DNA of 64,000 nt from an uncultured Granulosicoccaceae bacterium (GTDB taxonomy: Bacteria > Pseudomonadota > Gammaproteobacteria > Granulosicoccales > Granulosicoccaceae), in NCBI GenBank assembly GCA_937958675.1, contig CALGND010000031.1:1-64000 (forward strand). The letters run 5' to 3'. Shown piece after piece: positions 29,024 through 35,880 of the stretch. The position numbers and the translations under genes were made by a program. The notes beneath the pieces were generated by a model, which did not search any database, was not told where the DNA came from, and saw nothing but the letters and a program-made list of their open reading frames with translations. How positions within the stretch are numbered: position 1 is the first letter of the stretch; each line of letters begins with the position of its first letter.

Positions 29024-29986
29024 ATGTCATCACCTGTTCGCTTAACAGTATCAGAGGTATTCGATGAATTCCAAGATGACTTAAAGTTGCGATGGGTAGC
29101 CGGTGAAGACGGCGGCAACCGAGTACTCACGCGAGAATTATCAGTGCGGCAGCGCCCTAGGTTGCTAGGCCCGCTTAACTTCAATAGTTCAAATCGTATT
29201 CAACTACTCGGCCCTGCTGAAACTCGCGTCTACCACCTACCGGCAGAGCTTGAAGCCAATCGATTCGAATTCCCACTAATCGACAGTTGCGATCTGTTTA
29301 TTGTCACCGATGACAACGAACCGCCTGAAGGCTTAATCGACTTAGCCAACAAAGCCAACATCCCATTGTTCGTCAGCCGCTTGAGGTATGCAGAACTACA
29401 CAAGACGTTACGCTATCGTTTAACACAACAATTAGCCGAGCGTGAAATCATCCATGGCGTGATGATGGATGTACACGGAAACGGTGTGCTGATCACTGGA
29501 GACGCTAGCGTAGGAAAAAGCGAGCTAGCACTTGAGTTGATCAGTCGCGGACATATCTTAGTGGCAGATGACGCACCAGAATTCAGGCGCATCGCTCCAG
29601 GCACCTTGGAGTGCAAATGCCCAGCGTTGTTGCAGGATTTTCTGGAGGTGCGCGGCCTTGGTATTTTAAATATTGCCCGCATGTACGGAGATGCAGCCAC
29701 GCGACAACGCAAGATACTGCGCTTTATCGTTCATCTGCAAGCCGCCAGCGGGGTTGATCTCGAACTAACATTGGATCAAACCAGCAACGATCGTATCGGC
29801 TCGCCAGAACAAGAACAAGATATTTTAGGTGTCTCGATACCGCAACGCATTATTCCCGTGGCACCTGGTCGTAACCTAGCGGTACTGGTAGAAGCAGCTG
29901 TACGCGAATATATTTTACGCTCGGGTGGCTACAACGCAACCAACGTATTCATTCAGAAACAATCGAAGGCAATTGCACAGCAATGA
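29024..29986 (+). CDS. hprK: HPr kinase/phosphorylase
   Basis: HprK phosphorylates and dephosphorylates HPr at its regulatory Ser. The 320-residue protein has an N-terminal regulatory domain (1-130), Walker A GDASVGKS at 159-166, the ADDAPEFRR loop, and the HprK signature LEVRGLGILNIARMYG. In proteobacteria the gene occurs in some lineages only and is absent from enterics. It lies between ptsN and rapZ and overlaps rapZ by four bases. Its likely partner, the HPr-like protein at 30815, retains the target Ser. Confidence 0.95.
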   Translation: MSSPVRLTVSEVFDEFQDDLKLRWVAGEDGGNRVLTRELSVRQRPRLLGPLNFNSSNRIQLLGPAETRVYHLPAELEANRFEFPLIDSCDLFIVTDDNEPPEGLIDLANKANIPLFVSRLRYAELHKTLRYRLTQQLAEREIIHGVMMDVHGNGVLITGDASVGKSELALELISRGHILVADDAPEFRRIAPGTLECKCPALLQDFLEVRGLGILNIARMYGDAATRQRKILRFIVHLQAASGVDLELTLDQTSNDRIGSPEQEQDILGVSIPQRIIPVAPGRNLAVLVEAAVREYILRSGGYNATNVFIQKQSKAIAQQ

Positions 29987-30846
29987 ATAGTCTAATCATC
30001 ATTACAGGCTTGTCCGGCTCAGGTAAAAGTGTTGCCTTACACACGCTAGAAGATTCTGGTTACTACTGCATCGACAATCTGCCAGGGGAGGTCATGACGG
30101 ATGTGCTGGACACCCTCTTTGCGAAGCCTGGTGAGCAATACAACAAACTAGCCATCGGCATTGACATGCGCAGCGAAGAGCACAACGCAGACGGCCTGCT
30201 GCGCATATTGACGCAATTGCGTAGCCGCGAGGATCTTGACGTGCGCGTGGTCTTTTTAGATACAGATCGCAGCACCCTAGTAACCCGCTTTAGCGAAACC
30301 CGACGCCGACACCCTTTAAGCACAAGCGATGTGCCACTAATCACTGCCATCGACGACGAAGCACGTCTACTTGAAGGGCTAAAATCAGAATCCAATGTCG
30401 TGATTGATACCTCAGTCTTAACGCTACACGAATTACGCGACATTATTCGCACCGCAATTAGTAATTCGCAGTCACAAGGTCTGTCTTTAATTTTTCAATC
30501 GTTCGGATTTAAGCAGGGCACTCCAGCCAGCACTGACTTTATGTTTGACGTTCGCTGTCTACCTAACCCGCATTGGAATCAAGACCTACGCCCTTTTAAC
30601 GGGCGCGAACAACCAATCATCGACTTTCTAGAGCAGCAACCACCAGTTGCAAAAATGTACGAACACATTTGCGCGTTTCTAGAGCAATGGCTACCCGAAT
30701 TTCAAAATGAAAATCGAGCTTACCTAACAGTATCAATTGGCTGCACTGGCGGCCGGCATCGATCAGTCTACTTGACTGAAAAACTTGCCACCCATTTTGG
30801 CTCGGTAGGCGATAATGTCAGTATCAGACACAGGGATCTTCGTTGA
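29983..30846 (+). CDS. rapZ: RapZ (YvcJ) nucleotide-binding RNase adaptor
   Basis: RapZ in enterics binds GlmY/GlmZ small RNAs and steers RNase E to tune glucosamine-6-phosphate synthesis; elsewhere it is an NTPase of unclear role. The 287-residue protein has Walker A GLSGSGKS (9-16), GIDMRSEEH near 58, and the C-terminal domain signature SIGCTGGRHRSVYLTEKL. It ends about 32 bp inside the next gene's longest frame. Confidence 0.96.
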   Translation: MNSLIIITGLSGSGKSVALHTLEDSGYYCIDNLPGEVMTDVLDTLFAKPGEQYNKLAIGIDMRSEEHNADGLLRILTQLRSREDLDVRVVFLDTDRSTLVTRFSETRRRHPLSTSDVPLITAIDDEARLLEGLKSESNVVIDTSVLTLHELRDIIRTAISNSQSQGLSLIFQSFGFKQGTPASTDFMFDVRCLPNPHWNQDLRPFNGREQPIIDFLEQQPPVAKMYEHICAFLEQWLPEFQNENRAYLTVSIGCTGGRHRSVYLTEKLATHFGSVGDNVSIRHRDLR

Positions 30847-31117
30847 CGTGGTTACCACTAATATCACTATCATCAACAAACTTGGTTTGCATGCACGAGC
30901 CGCGGCCAAGTTAGTTAAGCTTTGCGCCACCTTCGATGCCGACATCGATATCGAAAAAGACGGCCAGCGCGTTAACTGCAAAAGCATCATGGGCGTTATG
31001 ATGTTAGCTGCCAGCTGCGGTAGCGTCGTTACGCTAACCGCCGAAGGCGACGACGCCGACAAAGCCGCATCGGCAATCACTGATCTATTCAATCGCCGTT
31101 TTGATGAAGATGAATAA
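30815..31117 (+). CDS. ptsO: HPr-like phosphocarrier (NPr/PtsO)
   Basis: A 100-residue HPr-family protein. The phosphoryl-carrying His26 sits in NKLGLHARAA, and Ser57 in CKSIMGVMML corresponds to the Ser46 site used by HprK, so it can link the EI-EIIA chain with HprK. The ATG at 30815 overlaps rapZ by 32 bp. A GTG at 30848 would start just past the rapZ stop and give a normal-length HPr (about 89 residues), so the start is unsettled. Confidence 0.92.
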   Translation: MSVSDTGIFVDVVTTNITIINKLGLHARAAAKLVKLCATFDADIDIEKDGQRVNCKSIMGVMMLAASCGSVVTLTAEGDDADKAASAITDLFNRRFDEDE

Positions 31118-31159
31118 TCAAACAATCACCTCGCTCACTACCAGCACAGGTCACATTAG

Positions 31160-32896
31160 ATGAGTCTGATGTTTACCGGCATAGGTGTATCTCGTGGTGT
31201 CGCCATTGGGGATGCGCATCTAGTACGCCGAAATCAGGTAGATGTTTCAGCACGAAAACTAACTAAGCGAGCCATACCTGGTGAAATTAAGCGTTTGCGT
31301 CAGGCAATAAAATCAGCACGTAAAGAATTACTAGCAACACTGGGCGCTATACCCAAAGATACAGGCGGGGATATCGCCGCGTTTATTGAAACGCACATTT
31401 TGATGTTGGATGACAGCCTACTAACCAAAAAACCCATCGAAACTATCAAGAACGAACAATGCAATGCTGAAGCCGCACTACAACAACAGCGCGAAGAATT
31501 AAGCAAAGTATTTGCGTCGATGGACGACAACTACATTTCCACTCGTATTGATGACGTAAACCACGTGATTGATGCTGTGCTACGCGCACTAAACGAAAAC
31601 AACGAAACCTTTGGCGGCGAACACTGGAAAGGCCAAATCGTTATCGCCGATGATCTCACCCCAGCCGATACAGTAGTGATGCGCAATCATGGCGTAGCCG
31701 GCTTTATCACTGAAACCGGCGGGCAACTATCGCACACGGCAATCCTTGCACGTAGCTTGGGCATACCAGCGATCGTTGGCGTACACAACATTCGTGAATA
31801 CATTAAATCGGGCGAGACCATCACCTTAAATGGTGAATCAGGTTTGATCTTAGCTGAAGCCACGACAGAAATGCTGGATAGTTTTCGACAACAGCAAAAA
31901 GCCCACAAGCAACAGCTACGCGAACTCAGCAAAATAAACGATATGCAATCCGTCACCCGTGACGGCGTACGCTTGCAGCTCAATGTCAATATTGAAATCG
32001 ATGACGACATCAAAGCGATGAAGCGCGTGCACGCAGATGGCGTAGGCTTATACCGAACTGAATTTTTGTACCTCGATCAATCTGCCGTACCCACAGAGCA
32101 ACAGCACTTTAAGGCGTATACGAAAGTATTGCGCGCACTAAAGGGTGCGCCCTTAACATTACGCACAGCCGATCTTGGCGCGGACAAACTCTTCTCTAGC
32201 GTACTTGCCAATGCGCGGCACAAAAAAAATAGTAACCCAGCCTTGGGTATGCGAGGTATCAGGCTTTGCTTAAACGATACATCCATTTTTATTCCGCAGC
32301 TACGCGCCATACTACGAGCCTCTAGCCGAGGCCCTGTACGCATCCTATTGCCAATGCTGACCTCAACAAGCGAGATTGTTCAAAGCTTGTCACTTATCGA
32401 ATCGGTCAAGGACGACTTACGCTCCGAAGGAAGCGAATTTGACGAAGACATCCCAGTTGGCGGCATGATCGAAGTTCCCGCTGCTGCAATTGCCGCGGAT
32501 CAGTTCGCCGCGCATCTCGACTTTTTATCAATCGGCACTAATGATCTGATTCAATACACTCTGGCAATCGATCGCATTGATGACCAAGTTGACTATCTAT
32601 ACGACCCGCTACACCCCGCCGTTTTACAGTTGATCAATCACGTCATCGCGGCCGGGCGTACAGCCAATATTCCTGTTGCCATGTGCGGTGAAATGGCTGG
32701 AGACCCACGCTATGTACGCCTGCTGTTGGGCTTAGGTTTAACAAACTTCAGTATGCCGCCCAATTCACTGTTGGAAGTTAAGCGGTGTTTAATCGACAGC
32801 CGACGTGTACGATTGCGAAAGCTGGCGCAGAGCATGTTGCAAGCCACCAGCTGGGAAGAACAACAATCTCTGCTGACTCGGATAAACAGCAACTAA
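31160..32896 (+). CDS. ptsI: PTS enzyme I (PEP-protein phosphotransferase)
   Basis: Enzyme I takes phosphate from PEP and passes it to HPr. The 578-residue protein has active His192 in GGQLSHTAILARS, GVGLYRTEFLYLD and the C-terminal PEP site with MCGEMAGD. It lacks the N-terminal GAF domain of PtsP (EI-Ntr), so it is a plain EI although all its neighbours belong to the nitrogen PTS. No sugar permease gene (EIIBC) is in the window, suggesting a purely regulatory chain PtsI-PtsO-PtsN modulated by HprK. Confidence 0.94.
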   Translation: MSLMFTGIGVSRGVAIGDAHLVRRNQVDVSARKLTKRAIPGEIKRLRQAIKSARKELLATLGAIPKDTGGDIAAFIETHILMLDDSLLTKKPIETIKNEQCNAEAALQQQREELSKVFASMDDNYISTRIDDVNHVIDAVLRALNENNETFGGEHWKGQIVIADDLTPADTVVMRNHGVAGFITETGGQLSHTAILARSLGIPAIVGVHNIREYIKSGETITLNGESGLILAEATTEMLDSFRQQQKAHKQQLRELSKINDMQSVTRDGVRLQLNVNIEIDDDIKAMKRVHADGVGLYRTEFLYLDQSAVPTEQQHFKAYTKVLRALKGAPLTLRTADLGADKLFSSVLANARHKKNSNPALGMRGIRLCLNDTSIFIPQLRAILRASSRGPVRILLPMLTSTSEIVQSLSLIESVKDDLRSEGSEFDEDIPVGGMIEVPAAAIAADQFAAHLDFLSIGTNDLIQYTLAIDRIDDQVDYLYDPLHPAVLQLINHVIAAGRTANIPVAMCGEMAGDPRYVRLLLGLGLTNFSMPPNSLLEVKRCLIDSRRVRLRKLAQSMLQATSWEEQQSLLTRINSN

Positions 32897-33023
32897 CCAC
32901 AAGCCCCCGGGTGCTAGAACGTTAGCGTTACCTAGCAACAAAGCCAAGGCGTCGGAGCACACCATCGATAGCGAAAATGAAAAGCAGCTTACCGAACTCG
33001 CCGACAAAATCAATGAAGGCTCA

Positions 33024-33042
33024 CTGAGCGCTGCGCGCTCAG
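33024..33042 (+). other. Hairpin two bases before the first ATG of mgtE
   Basis: CTGAGCGC-TGC-GCGCTCAG is a perfect 8-bp stem with a 3-nt loop, ending 2 nt before the ATG at 33045. It would hide any ribosome-binding site there. The bases read in frame as coding sequence continuous with MgtE. Confidence 0.7.
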
Positions 33043-33044
33043 TT

Positions 33045-34304
33045 ATGCAAGCCATGCATCCGGCGGAAATTGCCGATGCACTTGAGTCGCTACCCATTGC
33101 CAAACGTCTAATACTCTGGGAGCTGGTTAATCCAGATTACGACGGCGAAGTGTTGATGGAGGTACATGATGAGGTCCGTACCTCGCTCGTCGACGACATG
33201 GAACTCGAAGAGCTAAGAGCAGCATCCGAACAACTCGATCTTGATGACCGTGCTGACTTCATCCAATCACTGCCAGAAAAGCTAACGCGCGATTTACTAT
33301 CGGGCATGGACCGCCAAGATCGTGAGCGCCTTGAACAAGTGCTTTCGTATCCTGAGGATAGTGCCGGTGGCTTAATGAACCTTGACACCATAACGGTGCG
33401 CGGCGATGTAACTCTCGATGTTGTCTTACGTTATTTGCGAAGACGCAATAACCTACCGCGCCATACCGATAGGTTATATGTGGTCGATTTGTATGGCCGA
33501 TTTCGAGGTGAGCTACCCATCCGGCGGTTGTTAACATCCAACACTGATGCATTGGTGTCTGATGTTTATAAAAAAGACGTAGAGCCGCTGCACGAACTTA
33601 CACCAGCCAGTGAAGTCTCTCGACACTTCGAAGATTACGACCTTGTATCAGCACCCGTTGTAGACGATAACAAGCGATTAATTGGCCGAGTAACGATTGA
33701 TGATGTTGTCGATGTCATCCGTGAGGAAGCCGAACAATCTGTGATGAGTATGGCCGGCCTTAACCAAGAGGATGATTTCTTCTCGCCAGTGTTTCGCAGT
33801 ATGCGAAAGCGTACATTATGGCTAGGAGTAAATCTGCTCACAGCACTGTTAGCATCATGGGTAATAGCGCAATTTGAAGGCACATTGGAACGCGTTGTAA
33901 CGCTTGCAGTGCTGATGACAGTGGTGCCTAGTATGGGCGGTATAGCTGGCAACCAAACGTTGACTCTGGTGATACGCGGACAAGCACTTGGGCAGATTAA
34001 CCGTAGTAATACGCAGGCTATGTTGGCAAAAGAGCTCGCCGTAGGCTTGTTAAACGGCTTGATGTGGGCTGCTGTTGTGAGTGCGTTTACTTATCTTTGG
34101 TTTGGTGATTGGCAGATAGGCTTAATACTAGGTGTGGCATTACTGATAAACATGATTTGCGCGGCGGCTGCGGGCTTGGTCATACCCGTTGCGATGCGTA
34201 AGGCAGGGATTGATCCGGCATTAGCTGGCGGTGTTGCACTAACAACGATCACTGATGTAATCGGTCTTATCGCCTTTTTGGGGCTAGCGACGTTATGGCT
34301 GTAG
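33045..34304 (+). CDS. mgtE: MgtE magnesium transporter
   Basis: MgtE is a dimeric Mg2+ channel. It has an N-terminal superhelical domain (HPAEIADALESLP onward), a tandem CBS pair (about 120-250), the plug helix, and a five-helix membrane domain with PSMGGIAGNQTLTLVIRG and the end GLATLWL. From the first ATG the protein is 419 residues, about 30 short of the usual length. The frame upstream (32964-33044) reads as a plausible start of the N-domain but contains no ATG, GTG or TTG back to the stop overlapping ptsI. GGAG at 32954-32957 lies 6 nt before an in-frame ATC at 32964. I annotate the conservative ATG. Confidence 0.93.
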   Translation: MQAMHPAEIADALESLPIAKRLILWELVNPDYDGEVLMEVHDEVRTSLVDDMELEELRAASEQLDLDDRADFIQSLPEKLTRDLLSGMDRQDRERLEQVLSYPEDSAGGLMNLDTITVRGDVTLDVVLRYLRRRNNLPRHTDRLYVVDLYGRFRGELPIRRLLTSNTDALVSDVYKKDVEPLHELTPASEVSRHFEDYDLVSAPVVDDNKRLIGRVTIDDVVDVIREEAEQSVMSMAGLNQEDDFFSPVFRSMRKRTLWLGVNLLTALLASWVIAQFEGTLERVVTLAVLMTVVPSMGGIAGNQTLTLVIRGQALGQINRSNTQAMLAKELAVGLLNGLMWAAVVSAFTYLWFGDWQIGLILGVALLINMICAAAAGLVIPVAMRKAGIDPALAGGVALTTITDVIGLIAFLGLATLWL

Positions 34305-34390
34305 CCAGACTTGCTGGCTCTGATTGATATTGTCTAGTTAACGATATCGTGTTGTGACTTAATGCTTTTCTTACTCGGTAAGGCTCAAAA

Positions 34391-34675
34391 TTATCGAGTA
34401 GCGCCGCAAAGCCTATTGGTGCTGTTAGATGAAACAGCTGTCCATTTCTCTGCATCTACTTGCACGTATTCAGAGATTTGCTGAACTTCTTCAAGCAGTT
34501 TCTGCGAATCGATTGCGAAACCTTGAAACATAAAATGTGTTTCTTCCCAAGGCTTGTCGAGCTCACTAACGTACATACCGAGCTTAAGCTGGTTGCGATG
34601 CACCCAACGCTTGGTTTTAATGATTTTTCCAGTAGTCCGTACTGATGGGAACAGTTGTTTTCTTTTAAATAACAT
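34391..34675 (-). CDS. Orphan DUF3391 protein (N-domain of HD-GYP phosphodiesterases, alone)
   Basis: A 94-residue protein containing RWVHRNQLKLGMYVSELDKP near residues 23-42, then TPF-like FMFQGFAIDS. This is the DUF3391 module that normally precedes an HD-GYP cyclic-di-GMP phosphodiesterase domain. Here the frame stops about 35 residues later, and only 86 bp separate it from mgtE, so no HD-GYP domain follows. It is either a truncated remnant or a free-standing DUF3391 regulator. The N-terminus is basic and not a signal peptide. Confidence 0.7.
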   Translation of the reverse strand: MLFKRKQLFPSVRTTGKIIKTKRWVHRNQLKLGMYVSELDKPWEETHFMFQGFAIDSQKLLEEVQQISEYVQVDAEKWTAVSSNSTNRLCGATR

Positions 34676-34983
34676 GATAACTCTCTCCAGTGTCGGGTAA
34701 GCCCGATCTCGTTATTGCCTTAAGAGGCCTTGGGAAGAACAATACTAGGCAATAAACCACGCCGCTAGCGATAGCTAATAGTTTTTAGCACTGCCTCAAA
34801 TTTCTTTCCTCGTTTATCAACCAATTGTGAGCTGAAACAAACTTTATTCGCGGCCGCCTAGTGCAGAGTGCGAACTGCTTATCGCTCGCAAACTAAAGTC
34901 AACGGGTTTTATATCAACTAGATATAGCGATTGACGCAACTAGTACTCATTTTTCCTTCGAGTCTTTTTCTATGAGTCTGGCC
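34676..34983. other. Non-coding spacer upstream of the DUF3391 gene
   Basis: About 300 bp with no gene I can support. It should contain the DUF3391 promoter. TATATC-AACTA-GATATA (about 34911-34926) is a small near-perfect palindrome. Confidence 0.4.
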
Positions 34984-35138
34984 GGCATCCTTCACGCGAA
35001 CCTAGTGCCTGACGTAATAGGCTCCAATTCCTGGGACGCCATAAACCCATCCATGGGGGCTTCGCAACGGCATCCATGCCGTTGAGGCCCTGGAATTGGA
35101 GCCTATTGCATCAAGCACTGGTTCGCGTGAAGGATGCC
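34984..35138. mobile_element. 155-bp MITE-like inverted-repeat element, copy A
   Basis: Perfect 19-bp termini GGCATCCTTCACGCGAACC and its complement; the arms continue with few mismatches to about 48 nt each (34984-35031 and 35092-35138). The 60-bp centre holds CCCATCCATGGGGGCTTCG and the hairpin AACGGCAT-CC-ATGCCGTT. There is no coding capacity and no obvious target duplication. Copy B, in the opposite orientation, starts 30 bp later. Confidence 0.85.
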
Positions 35139-35168
35139 TCGTCTGCTCTTGTGCAAACAATATAAGTA

Positions 35169-35323
35169 GGCATCCACCTCGCAGATTCGGTGACAGCTGT
35201 GATAAGTGCCTGTTCTCGGGTCTCGGCAGCAGGGATGCTGCCGCGAAGCCCCCATGGATGGGTTTACGGCGTCCCGAGAACAGGTGCTTTCTCAGCTGTT
35301 GCCGAGTCTGAGAGGTGGATGCC
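35169..35323. mobile_element. 155-bp MITE-like inverted-repeat element, copy B
   Basis: Same length as copy A. It shares the terminal GGCATCC/GGATGCC and, inverted, the core CCCATCCATGGGGGCTTCG. Its arms (GGCATCCACCTCGCAGATTC... and the complement ...GAGGTGGATGCC, plus CTGTTCTCGGG/CCCGAGAACAG) are self-complementary but different from those of copy A. Its central hairpin is GGCAGCA...TGCTGCC instead of AACGGCAT...ATGCCGTT. Confidence 0.85.
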
Positions 35324-35421
35324 GGTTGGCCTTAAGTTGATTGGATTTATGCCAATCTCTGCGGGGCTGACAACTAACTAAACAGGCCAACAAATAGTCA
35401 ATAAAACGTCGTATTTTTGAG

Positions 35422-35451
35422 TTATCCCAAGTTACCCACAAGCTATCCACA
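35422..35451 (+). promoter_or_regulatory. Three helically phased DnaA-box-like sites
   Basis: TTATCCCAA (35422), TTACCCACA (35432) and CTATCCACA (35443) repeat every 10-11 bp. The last two differ from the consensus TTATCCACA at one base each; the first is weaker. They lie upstream of the nrdJ NrdR boxes, consistent with DnaA control of ribonucleotide reductase. Confidence 0.6.
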
Positions 35452-35477
35452 GGTTTTCTCAGGGATATACCCACCAA

Positions 35478-35524
35478 CCACCATATCTTGTGGTTAATTG
35501 TAAAAACAAATCTATATCTAGTGG
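35478..35524 (+). promoter_or_regulatory. Upstream NrdR-box pair
   Basis: CCACCATATCTTGTGG (35478-35493) and AATCTATATCTAGTGG (35509-35524) resemble the NrdR consensus ACACWATATWTWGTGT and start 31 bp apart, the usual three-turn spacing. A possible promoter (TTGTGG at 35488, CTATAT at 35512) overlaps both boxes. Confidence 0.65.
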
Positions 35525-35709
35525 ATTTACTGTTGACGGACTACTGATTCCAGCAGTAGACTGCGCAGCCCGTATCGCACTCTTGACGTTTTTTGTGTGG
35601 CTGCTCACAGTTTTCGAGCTTGTTAAACAGCCTGCTTGCAGCCATTTGCAACCACCACTTGCAATCACGCATTACAAAAACTTCGTAATAGTCGCGCTCG
35701 TGGTCTATA

Positions 35710-35757
35710 ACACTATATGTAGTGCCCGAATCGAGATATAATCACAAGATGATGTGT
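35710..35757 (+). promoter_or_regulatory. Proximal NrdR-box pair over a TATAAT promoter
   Basis: ACACTATATGTAGTGC (35710-35725) is a near-perfect NrdR box; TCACAAGATGATGTGT (35742-35757) is a weaker one starting 32 bp later. A consensus -10 TATAAT at 35737-35742 sits between, so NrdR binding would block the promoter. The nrdJ start is about 125 bp downstream. Confidence 0.75.
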
Positions 35758-35880
35758 GGTTGACCCGATTTTGGGCTGAATTTTTGCAACTAAGTTTTTG
35801 CAAGCAATTTTGCAACTACGAACTGCAAGTATTGCGAGTGCATCGTCACTGCCCGCATCGACTGGAGAAGTAAGACATCA

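Noticed and set aside
34984-35323. Integron attC sites or CRISPR repeats
   Set aside because: No GTTRRRY-type core or integrase, and only two copies in opposite orientation; repeats are not regularly spaced.
35490-35741. 83-codon frame upstream of nrdJ
   Set aside because: It spans the NrdR boxes, lacks a ribosome-binding site and shows no protein-like conservation pattern.
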